Origin: an uncultured Clostridia bacterium
GTDB lineage: Bacteria; Bacillota; Clostridia; Oscillospirales; Oscillospiraceae
NCBI GenBank assembly: GCA_937907715.1
Contig: CALERM010000154.1
Span: 1-12,193 of the forward strand
Length of the DNA: 12,193 bases
Reading direction: 5' to 3'
The notes beneath the pieces are model-generated. The model saw nothing but the letters and a program-made list of their open reading frames with translations. It was not told the DNA's origin and did no database searches. Positions 4,830-11,254 of this stretch are shown in pieces (position 1 is the first letter of the stretch; each line of letters starts with the position of its first letter). The translations under genes and the position numbers were made by a program.

Positions 4830-6569
4830 CTAACCTCCGTGTTCCATTTGTTTTTTTCGCTGCGCCAGCCGCAGCAGGTCCTCCGGACCCGAGAGTCTGG
4901 CGTTCGCGTACTCCTCGGTGATAATGCGGATGTAATCCTTCAGCGCCTGATCAGAAATCATCGTGTCGCGCCGCTGCGCGACCTGAGACAGGTGCGACAT
5001 CTCCTGCGGGGTAAACTCCTCGCCGAGGCTTGCAAGACTCACCGTCTGCCCCTGCGCGTGCTGGCGCTGAAGTGCGGCAAAGGCGCGCCCCAGAAGCGGC
5101 GAGGAAAACTGCTCCGGCTTTACAGCGATATCACGCAGCAGCTCCGGCTCCTTGAGCACCTGCCGCAAAAGCCCCTCCTCCGCCATTGCAGAGCGGATAT
5201 TGTCGTACCGGATACCCTGCGCCTGCGGCGCAAGCTGCCGGGCGGGCGCCAGATCCTGCGACAGCTGCTTTTTTTCTGCCTGCCTGCGCCGCTTTTTATA
5301 TGCCTTGTCGACCTCCAGCTTCATCGCCTGCGCGGAAATACCGGCAGCCTCGGCGGCTCTCGCGCCGTAGACCTCGCGCTGCACCGCGCTGGGGAAGCTG
5401 GAAACCAGCTCCGCCGCCTGCTGCAAAAACTGCACGCGCTGCTCGTCCTGCGTCAGATCAAATTTGCGCTTTAAGCTCTCCAGGCGGTACTCCGCCTGAT
5501 TCTCCGACTGATCGAGCAGCAGGCGGAAGCGGTCTGCGCCGTATTTTTTGAGAAATTCATCCGGGTCCTTTGCGCCCTGCATCCGCAGAACCTTCACCTG
5601 AATGCCCGTCTTTTCCAGCATCGGAATGGCTCTTCTGGTGGCGTTCTGACCGGCTTCGTCGCCGTCGTAGGTGAGGACGACCTGATCGGTGTATTTTGCC
5701 AGAATGTTTGCATGCTCCTCGGTCAGCGACGTGCCGAGCGAGGCGACCGCGCAGTCAAAGCCGTACTGATGCAGTGAAATTGCGTCCATGTAGCCCTCGG
5801 TCAGGATGATTCTTCCCTGCTTGCTCTTTCTGGCAATGTTGAGGGCGAAGAGATTTTTCCGTTTGTTGAAAATCAGCGTCTCCGGGGAGTTTAAATACTT
5901 GGGCGTCGAATCGTCCATCACACGCCCGCCGAAGCCGATGATGTTGCCGCGGATATCGATGATCGGAAACATGAGCCGGTTGCGGAAGCGGTCGTACATG
6001 CCGCCGTTTTTGCCCGTGACGGTAAGTCCGGCTTCCAGTATTTCCTCGCGGGTGTAGCCCCTGGCGCACATCGCGTCGAGCAGCGACGACCACTCGTTGG
6101 GCGAAAACCCGAGTCCGAAGCGCGTGACGGTCGACTTGCTCAAGCCGCGCTTTGCGATATACGCCCGCGCCTGCTCGCCGCACGGTTCTAAAAGCTTCTG
6201 ATGGAAAAACCGCGCCGCATCCTTACACAATGCCCAAAGCCGTTCCTGCTTCTGGTACTGTGACTGATACTGCTCGTCCTCCGGCACCTCCAGCCCCGCA
6301 CGCTTCGCCAGAAACCGCACCGCGTCCGGATAGCTCAGAGACTCGATCTCCATGATGAAGTTGATCGCGCCGCCGCCCTTGTGGCAGCCGAAGCAGTAGT
6401 AAATTCCCTTGTCCGGCGCGACGGAAAAGGACGGTGTCTTCTCCGAATGAAACGGGCACAGCCCAAACAGGTTTGAGCCCCTGCGTGTGAGCGTCACATA
6501 CTGCCCTACCACGTCTTCAATCGGATTTCTGTTATTCAGTTCATCCAGAAACGACGCGGGAAACGGCAT
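4830..6569 (-). CDS. dnaG: DNA primase DnaG
   Basis: DnaG makes the short RNA primers for lagging-strand synthesis, working with the replicative helicase. The 579-aa protein opens with a CHC2 zinc finger (CPFH at 38-41 and CFGC at 59-62). A central primase core follows (NRLMFPIID, GFGGRVMD, SPET..F.K). The Toprim catalytic domain has Glu258 in LTEGYMDAI and the acidic pair Asp302/Asp304 in YDGDEAG, which bind the metal ions. The C-terminal third (about 430-579) is a variable helical helicase-binding domain. The start is supported by AGGAGG shortly upstream (about 6576-6581). It lies 30 nt after dgt and 3 nt before rpoD, the conserved macromolecular synthesis arrangement that links replication and transcription initiation. 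Confidence 0.98.
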   Translation of the reverse strand: MPFPASFLDELNNRNPIEDVVGQYVTLTRRGSNLFGLCPFHSEKTPSFSVAPDKGIYYCFGCHKGGGAINFIMEIESLSYPDAVRFLAKRAGLEVPEDEQYQSQYQKQERLWALCKDAARFFHQKLLEPCGEQARAYIAKRGLSKSTVTRFGLGFSPNEWSSLLDAMCARGYTREEILEAGLTVTGKNGGMYDRFRNRLMFPIIDIRGNIIGFGGRVMDDSTPKYLNSPETLIFNKRKNLFALNIARKSKQGRIILTEGYMDAISLHQYGFDCAVASLGTSLTEEHANILAKYTDQVVLTYDGDEAGQNATRRAIPMLEKTGIQVKVLRMQGAKDPDEFLKKYGADRFRLLLDQSENQAEYRLESLKRKFDLTQDEQRVQFLQQAAELVSSFPSAVQREVYGARAAEAAGISAQAMKLEVDKAYKKRRRQAEKKQLSQDLAPARQLAPQAQGIRYDNIRSAMAEEGLLRQVLKEPELLRDIAVKPEQFSSPLLGRAFAALQRQHAQGQTVSLASLGEEFTPQEMSHLSQVAQRRDTMISDQALKDYIRIITEEYANARLSGPEDLLRLAQRKKQMEHGG

Positions 6570-6599
6570 GTTCTCCCTCCTGACTCCTGCAAAATTTAT

Positions 6600-7604
6600 T
6601 TATCGCACCTGCCATGCGGTGGGGATGAAGATTTCGGAGTACTTATAAATTGCGTATTTGTCGGTCATGCCGGCAATGTAGTCGCAGATGGTCCGGCTGA
6701 TGCCGTCGAAATCCAGCTGCGGAATAAAGTCCTCCGGCAGCTTGTCCGGGTGCGTGTAGTAATAATCGAAAAGCTTGCGCATGATGTCCTTCGCCTTGGA
6801 CTCCTCGCCCTTGGCGACCGGATTGGTATACACCCGTTCAAACATGAATGCGCGCAGGCTGTCCATCGCCGCCGCAACCTCCGGCTGCATGGAAAGTACG
6901 CCCGTGTTCTGCGTGTTTGCAATCATATTTTCCACCAGCGTGTTGATACGCGCCGAGTGGGAGCTTCCCAGAACCTCGGCAATTTCCCGGGGAATGTCGT
7001 TTTCCGAGAGAATCCCCGCGCGGATGGCGTCGTCGATGTCGTGATTGATGTAGGCGATGCGGTCTGACGTGCGCACCACCTGCCCTTCGAGCGTCTCCGG
7101 AATCCGGGGACCTGTATGTCCCAGAATCGCCATACGCACCTCGTAGGTCAGGTTCAGCCCGTCGCCGTCGCGCTCGAGTTTATCCACCACGCGCAGCGAC
7201 TGCTCGTTGTGGTGAAAGGGCGTTCCCATCATATCGGTGAGCGCGGCTTCCCCCGCGTGCCCGAAGGGCGTGTGTCCCAGATCATGCCCATAGGCGGCAG
7301 CCTCTGCCAAATCTTCGTTGAGCCGCAGCGCGCGGCAGATGGTTCTGGCAATCCGGCTGACCTCCAGCGTGTGGGTCATGCGCGTGCGGTAGTGGTCTCC
7401 CTCGGGCGAGAGAAAGACCTGCGTCTTGTGCATGAGCCGGCGGAAGGACTTGCTGTGGACAATCCGGTCGGCGTCGCGCTGGTAGCATGTGCGCACCTCG
7501 TTCTCCTCTGCCGGATAGAGTCTGCCCTTCGTCTCCGCCGCCTTCTGCGCGTTGGGCGCGAGAAGCATGTATTCCTGCTGTTCGAGTCGCTCGCGAATGG
7601 TCAT
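6600..7604 (-). CDS. dgt: HD-domain dGTP triphosphohydrolase-like protein
   Basis: Proteins of this family hydrolyse deoxynucleoside triphosphates to the nucleoside and triphosphate, helping to control dNTP pools. The substrate preference of this short Firmicute type is not shown by the sequence. The 334-aa product carries the metal-binding HD signature: His78 (RMTHTLEV), His107-Asp108 (AAAYGHDLGHTPFGHAGE) and Asp181 (RTSDRIAYINHDIDDA). The opening block HSKSFRRLMHKTQVF and FHHNEQSLRVV are also family marks. The start is supported by GAGGTG upstream (about 7609-7616). It sits directly before dnaG (30-nt gap), a common Clostridia order. The 69-nt AT-rich gap on its upstream side has a weak extended -10-like TGCTATGGT (7625-7633) but no good -35, so a separate promoter for dgt-dnaG-rpoD is possible but unproven. 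Confidence 0.93.
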   Translation of the reverse strand: MTIRERLEQQEYMLLAPNAQKAAETKGRLYPAEENEVRTCYQRDADRIVHSKSFRRLMHKTQVFLSPEGDHYRTRMTHTLEVSRIARTICRALRLNEDLAEAAAYGHDLGHTPFGHAGEAALTDMMGTPFHHNEQSLRVVDKLERDGDGLNLTYEVRMAILGHTGPRIPETLEGQVVRTSDRIAYINHDIDDAIRAGILSENDIPREIAEVLGSSHSARINTLVENMIANTQNTGVLSMQPEVAAAMDSLRAFMFERVYTNPVAKGEESKAKDIMRKLFDYYYTHPDKLPEDFIPQLDFDGISRTICDYIAGMTDKYAIYKYSEIFIPTAWQVR

Positions 7605-7673
7605 ACGCTCACCTCATGATAAATACCATAGCATAGAAAGATGTCGAAAGTTTGAATTTTCTGTATGAATTGT

Positions 7674-8291
7674 TTAACCGGCGCAGAAAATTTCTTCCAG
7701 AAGCTGCGGCGTGATTGTCCCGCTCGACGCCTCGCGAAGCGCCGTGCGGAGCGCCTCGTCCGCACCTGCCGGAATCCGGTAGGTCGCGAGAATCTCCGCG
7801 CCGTACTGCGCGTCCTCCAGAACGCCTGCCTGCGCCGCGATGAGAAGCTTCACCCGCTCAAACAGCGCGTAGGGCGCCGATACCGTCTGCCGGAGCCACG
7901 GCTGCATTTTGCAGATGCCCGCCGCGTCCAGCGCGTCCTTCGCCGCCTTCGTATAGGCTCTGCACAGCCCGCCCGCGCCAAGGAGAATGCCGCCAAAATA
8001 GCGCGTCACGACGCACAGTACGTCCACGACGTGTTCGCGTTCAAACACGTTCAGCATCGGCTGACCGGCGGTTCCCTGGGGCTCGCCGTCATCGCTGTAG
8101 CGCTTCTGCCCGGATTTCAGGATGTAGCACCAGCAGTTGTGCCGCGCATCATAGTGCTGCCTGCGCACGCGCTCGAGAATTGCCTTTGCCTCCTGCTCCG
8201 TCGTGACGGGAAAGACCTGTCCGATAAAGCGCGACTTCTTTTCGATATATTCCGCCTGCGCCTGTCCGCCGGGGACCAGATAGTCTTCCAT
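7674..8291 (-). CDS. YigZ/IMPACT family protein
   Basis: This 205-aa protein belongs to the UPF0029/IMPACT family (YigZ in E. coli, YvyE in B. subtilis). The biochemical role in bacteria is unsettled; the eukaryotic relative regulates the kinase GCN2. The N-terminal IMPACT domain shows its signatures: KKSRFIGQVFPV (18-29), DARHNCWCYIL (48-58), YSDDGEPQGTAGQPML (65-80) and VVTRYFGGILLGAGGL (94-109). The smaller C-terminal ferredoxin-like domain covers about 130-205. AAAGGAG overlapping the end of hflX sets the start, and the 3-nt gap indicates one transcript with hflX. Its placement beside a ribosome-associated GTPase is consistent with, but does not prove, a translation-related role. Confidence 0.93.
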   Translation of the reverse strand: MEDYLVPGGQAQAEYIEKKSRFIGQVFPVTTEQEAKAILERVRRQHYDARHNCWCYILKSGQKRYSDDGEPQGTAGQPMLNVFEREHVVDVLCVVTRYFGGILLGAGGLCRAYTKAAKDALDAAGICKMQPWLRQTVSAPYALFERVKLLIAAQAGVLEDAQYGAEILATYRIPAGADEALRTALREASSGTITPQLLEEIFCAG

Positions 8292-8294
8292 CCG

Positions 8295-9554
8295 TTACTC
8301 CTTTCGGTACGCAGACAGTCTGCCGTAGAGCATCTCGTCAACAATTGCCTCGACCAAAATGCCGTCTGCCTCATACGAAACGTTCAGGACCTTTGCGTTC
8401 TGATGGAGCGTGTCCAGAAAGCCCGCCATGGAATACGGCAGCAAAAACGTCGTCTGATGCAGTCCCTTGCCCAGCTCCTGCTCGATTTTTTGCAGTAGCT
8501 CGTCCACACCCTCGCCGCTCTTCGCCGAGATGCAGACGCTTCCCGTCTCACGCGGAAGATCCTCCGGCGCCAGAAGGTCACATTTATTGTAGCACCGGAT
8601 GACCGGCACGCCGGGCTTTGCCAGCTGCGAAATCAGCCGCCCGACAACCGCCATATGGTCCTGCCGCTCGGCATCCGAGCTGTCGATCACGTGAATCAGC
8701 ACGTCCGCGTATTCGAGTTCTTCCAGCGTTGCCTTGAACGCCTCAACCAGATGGTGCGGCAGCTTCGCGATAAACCCGACCGTATCGGACAGCAGCACCT
8801 GGCACGTATCGGACACCGTCAGCTGCCGGGTCGTCGTGTCGAGCGTGTCGAACAGGCGGTTGTTTGCCGGAATGTCCGCGCCGGTAAGTGCGTTTAAGAG
8901 CGTCGACTTGCCCGCGTTCGTGTAGCCGACCAGCGCCACAACCGGCACGTTGTTTTTCATCCGCTGCCTGCGCTGCACGCCCCGCACCTGCCGGACCTCC
9001 GCAAGCTCCTGCCGCAGCTTCGCTACCCGCGAGCGGATGTGCCGCTTGTCGGTTTCCAGCTGCGTCTCGCCCGGGCCTCTTGTGCCGATGCCTCCGCCGA
9101 GTCTGCCCATCGTCTCGTTCCAGACCGTCAGCCGCGGCAGATAATACTGATACTGCGCCAGCTCGACCTGGAGCTTGCCCTCTCTGGTTTTGGCGCGCTG
9201 GGCAAAAATATCGAGAATCAGCGCGCTCCGGTCCAGGACCGACGCGCCGGTTATGCTCTCGAGCGCCTTGATCTGCGAGGGCGTCAGATCGTTATCAAAA
9301 ATCACAAGCTTCGCGCCGGTTTCCTTGACCAGATCCCGGATTTCCTCCGCCTTGCCTTGCCCCACAAAGCTGTGCGGGTCCGGCGTAGGGCGCGACTGCA
9401 GAACCTTGCCCACGCACTCGCCGCCGGCAGTTTCCAGCAGCGCCTGCAATTCTTCCAGCGAGACTTCACTCGCGGTTTCCTCTTTGGTAAAGCAGGCGGC
9501 ATCCAGCCCCGCCAGGACCGCTTTTTCGCCCGCCGCCTGTCTGGTTTGTTCCAT
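8295..9554 (-). CDS. hflX: GTPase HflX (ribosome-splitting factor)
   Basis: HflX binds the large ribosomal subunit and splits stalled or stress-arrested 70S ribosomes using GTP. The 419-aa protein has the N-terminal HflX domain (about 10-130, with DPHSFVGQGKAEE), the diagnostic glycine-rich segment GRLGGGIGTRGPGETQLE (150-167), and a coiled-coil stretch (about 168-200). The G domain has G1 GYTNAGKST (210-218), G3 DTVG (257-260), G4 NKCD (323-326) and G5 SAK (343-345). A C-terminal domain runs to residue 419. All catalytic motifs are intact. GGAGG precedes the ATG by a normal distance. It follows the rpmE terminator, and I find no clear promoter in the 42 nt between them, so it may be fed by read-through or by a weak promoter. 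Confidence 0.97.
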   Translation of the reverse strand: MEQTRQAAGEKAVLAGLDAACFTKEETASEVSLEELQALLETAGGECVGKVLQSRPTPDPHSFVGQGKAEEIRDLVKETGAKLVIFDNDLTPSQIKALESITGASVLDRSALILDIFAQRAKTREGKLQVELAQYQYYLPRLTVWNETMGRLGGGIGTRGPGETQLETDKRHIRSRVAKLRQELAEVRQVRGVQRRQRMKNNVPVVALVGYTNAGKSTLLNALTGADIPANNRLFDTLDTTTRQLTVSDTCQVLLSDTVGFIAKLPHHLVEAFKATLEELEYADVLIHVIDSSDAERQDHMAVVGRLISQLAKPGVPVIRCYNKCDLLAPEDLPRETGSVCISAKSGEGVDELLQKIEQELGKGLHQTTFLLPYSMAGFLDTLHQNAKVLNVSYEADGILVEAIVDEMLYGRLSAYRKE

Positions 9555-9596
9555 ATTTCCTCCGTGTTTCCTTCTGTGACAGGTTTCGCAGATATG

Positions 9597-9630
9597 AAAA
9601 AAGCCCGCACCAATACGCTGGTGCGGACTT
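9597..9630 (-). terminator. Intrinsic terminator of rpmE
   Basis: On the minus strand a 12-bp stem with one G-U pair (9601-9612 with 9619-9630, 6-nt loop, core CCGCACCA/TGGTGCGG) is followed by TTTTTT (9597-9602). It starts 5 nt after the rpmE stop. Confidence 0.88.
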
Positions 9631-9635
9631 GCTTC

Positions 9636-9836
9636 TTACTTCAGACCGTATTTCTTGTTGAAACGGTCAACACGTCCACCGGTGTCAACAAGCTTCTGCT
9701 TGCCGGTGTAGAACGGGTGACACTTGGAGCAAATTTCAACCTTGATGTCCTTTTTGGTAGAACCAGTCTCAATAACTGCACCACACGCGCATCTGATAGT
9801 AGTCTGTTCGTACTTGGGATGGATACCTTCCTTCAT
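9636..9836 (-). CDS. rpmE: 50S ribosomal protein L31, zinc-binding (C+) type
   Basis: L31 is a small protein of the large subunit that bridges to the small subunit. The 66-aa product closely follows the Firmicute form: MKEGIHPKYE, cysteines at 16 and 18 (CACG) and at 36 and 39 (CSKCHPFYTG), and the terminal GRVDRFNKKYGLK. All four zinc-ligand cysteines are present, so this is the zinc-dependent type rather than the cysteine-free paralogue made under zinc limitation. I chose the ATG at 9836 because AGAGGTG (about 9843-9849) lies at the right distance. An in-frame ATG six codons upstream would place that ribosome binding site inside the gene. It is transcribed from its own promoter and ends in a strong terminator. 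Confidence 0.97.
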   Translation of the reverse strand: MKEGIHPKYEQTTIRCACGAVIETGSTKKDIKVEICSKCHPFYTGKQKLVDTGGRVDRFNKKYGLK

Positions 9837-9900
9837 GAGTTTCACCTCTCTCATCAGATTTCTGTAAAAAGGCAAAATGCCCTTCCCTTGGTTCAAACGC
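9837..9900 (-). promoter_or_regulatory. rpmE leader with attenuator-like hairpin, candidate L31 autoregulatory leader
   Basis: The predicted 5' leader is about 64 nt. It contains AAGGGCA-TTT-TGCCTTT (9868-9884), a 7-bp stem with one G-U pair running into a TTTTT tract, which looks like a weak intrinsic terminator ahead of the ribosome binding site. L31 leader motifs, including a Firmicute type, have been described; whether this one matches needs a covariance search. Confidence 0.5.
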
Positions 9901-9906
9901 CTGAGT

Positions 9907-9935
9907 ATTTTATCATAGCTTTTTAGAAAATGCAA
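9907..9935 (-). promoter_or_regulatory. rpmE promoter (extended -10)
   Basis: TTGCAT (9930-9935), a 17-nt spacer and TAAAAT (9907-9912) preceded by TGA, giving an extended -10. The -35 box begins one base after the tmcAL stop codon. The inverted repeat ATAGCTT (9915-9921)/AAGCTAT (9934-9940) overlaps the -35 box and spacer. Confidence 0.78.
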
Positions 9936-9936
9936 G

Positions 9937-11103
9937 CTATTTTTTAAGAAAGATTCGGCAGCCCAATTCTGCATTTCCATCGGGCACCGTCTCGCTTCTG
10001 CAAAAGAGCGGGTAGAGCCTTCCGGCGCGCAGCTCGAGATCAAAAAGCGCCGATGCAGGCGGCTTTTCTCCGGCGTTGACGACCGGAAGCCGCGCATCTT
10101 CGCGCATCCGGCGCAAAAGCGCCTTCCCTGTCTCGTCGAACGCCAGCGCACGCACATGGGAGACGGGCAGCTGCAAAGCTTCCTGCGAAATTCCGAGAAA
10201 CGCGCACAGCAGAAGCCGCTGGATTCTCGTTCTGGGGTAGCGCCTGGACTTGACGGCGCTGATGATTTCCTCCAGACTTCCCTTTTCCCGCGCCGCTTTC
10301 ATTGCCTTGCTCCAGAGCCCCTCCGAGCCGTGCGCCGTTTTCTGCCATGCCTCATCCGGCAGCAGCCGCAGTCCTGCCAGCATCGCCCGCTCGCCGGACG
10401 AAAGCGCATACTGCCGCGCACTGCGATAAGCCTCTATCGCCGCCTGCGGCACAAAGAGAGAAAGATCTTTGCCGGAAAGAAGCCTTGTGCGAAGACTCGT
10501 CGCCGACGGATTGTCCGGATCCGCTTCCTTCGCGTGGTAGTCTCCTTCCCGCAGAAGCGCCAGCGGCTGTATCCCGCTTTTCATCTGCAAAAGCGCCTTG
10601 CAGTATTCCAGCGCCAGAATGTCATTCGGTTTTTCCAGAATCTTCCCGTCTAGCCCGAGCGCTTCCAGCGCCCGCTGCCTTGCCGCCGGATAGCTTGCGC
10701 CGGTATCCAGAATTTCGCGCAGCGCCCGGTCATACTCTGCCTGGCACATCGCCTGTGCAGCAGTTATAATCGCCGGTGCGTCTGCGCTCTCGCAGCCGAA
10801 GGCAAGCGTATCGACAGCGTCGAGCTTCGAGAAAATCTCCACGCCGCCGCGCGCAAAGCCCTCCGCCGAGCAGAGCGCCTTTGTCACCGGCAGCTCCAGC
10901 ACGAGATTTACCCCCGCCAGAATCGCCGCCTGCGCGCGCATGCGCTTTTCAAAAATTGCCGGTTCTCCGCGCTGGACGAAGCTGCCGCTCATCAGGCACA
11001 CGACGGCGGTATCCGGTCCCAGCGCCTGCCGGACCTGCCGCAGCTGCTTTTCGTGTCCCCGGTGAAAGGGATTGTATTCGCAAATAATGCCGCAGATGTG
11101 CAT
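9937..11103 (-). CDS. tmcAL: tRNA(Met) cytidine acetate ligase TmcAL (YlbM family)
   Basis: TmcAL activates acetate with ATP to acetyl-AMP and transfers the acetyl group to the wobble cytidine (C34) of elongator tRNA-Met, improving AUG decoding. The 388-aa protein, close to the usual 400 aa, starts with the nucleotidyltransferase-like block GIICEYNPFHRGHEKQL (5-21), whose His14 and His17 form the HxGH-type ATP site. LMSGSFVQRGEPAIFEK (37-53), the segments LVLELPV and FGCES, and NDILALEY follow. GGAGG lies 8 nt before the ATG. It is divergent from ackA across 151 bp, so two acetate-and-ATP enzymes share a control region. The stop TAG abuts the rpmE promoter, and no clear terminator separates the two. 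Confidence 0.93.
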   Translation of the reverse strand: MHICGIICEYNPFHRGHEKQLRQVRQALGPDTAVVCLMSGSFVQRGEPAIFEKRMRAQAAILAGVNLVLELPVTKALCSAEGFARGGVEIFSKLDAVDTLAFGCESADAPAIITAAQAMCQAEYDRALREILDTGASYPAARQRALEALGLDGKILEKPNDILALEYCKALLQMKSGIQPLALLREGDYHAKEADPDNPSATSLRTRLLSGKDLSLFVPQAAIEAYRSARQYALSSGERAMLAGLRLLPDEAWQKTAHGSEGLWSKAMKAAREKGSLEEIISAVKSRRYPRTRIQRLLLCAFLGISQEALQLPVSHVRALAFDETGKALLRRMREDARLPVVNAGEKPPASALFDLELRAGRLYPLFCRSETVPDGNAELGCRIFLKK

Positions 11104-11141
11104 ACAATTGCCTCCGGTTTCAAAAAAATCGTCAAAAGCCC

Positions 11142-11170
11142 TTGTTTCCAGCTGGCTTTTATTGTATGAT
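11142..11170 (+). promoter_or_regulatory. Putative ackA promoter
   Basis: TTGTTT (11142-11147), a 17-nt spacer and TATGAT (11165-11170, five of six), about 85 nt before the ackA start. A weaker alternative nearer the gene is TTGCGT (11183-11188), 16 nt, TATTTT (11205-11210). Minus-strand -10-like hexamers for tmcAL (TACAAT, TATCAT) overlap the same bases, but no good -35 was found for them. Confidence 0.5.
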
Positions 11171-11177
11171 ATGCAAT
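11161..11177. promoter_or_regulatory. 17-bp imperfect dyad over the ackA -10 box, candidate operator
   Basis: ATTGTAT-GAT-ATGCAAT is symmetric apart from one position per arm. It covers the predicted ackA -10 box and reaches the transcription start. It also overlaps the -10-like hexamers of divergent tmcAL. A repressor bound here could control both genes; no known regulator site is recognised. Confidence 0.3.
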
Positions 11178-11254
11178 AGTGATTGCGTCAGCCGACGCGG
11201 AAGCTATTTTATCACGGTTTGAAAAATAATGAAAGATACAGGAGTGAATCTACC

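Noticed and set aside
9039..9926. A 295-codon plus-strand frame opposite hflX and rpmE
   Set aside because: It crosses the rpmE terminator and leader in antisense and has no family features.
9636..10157. A 173-codon minus-strand frame ending as L31
   Set aside because: Only the last 66 codons are L31; the rest is out-of-frame tmcAL and the rpmE promoter and leader.
11134..11160. AAAAGCC/GGCTTTT inverted repeat as a riboswitch or attenuator of tmcAL
   Set aside because: Only a 7-bp stem with a 13-nt loop and no T-run directly after it; not enough to call.
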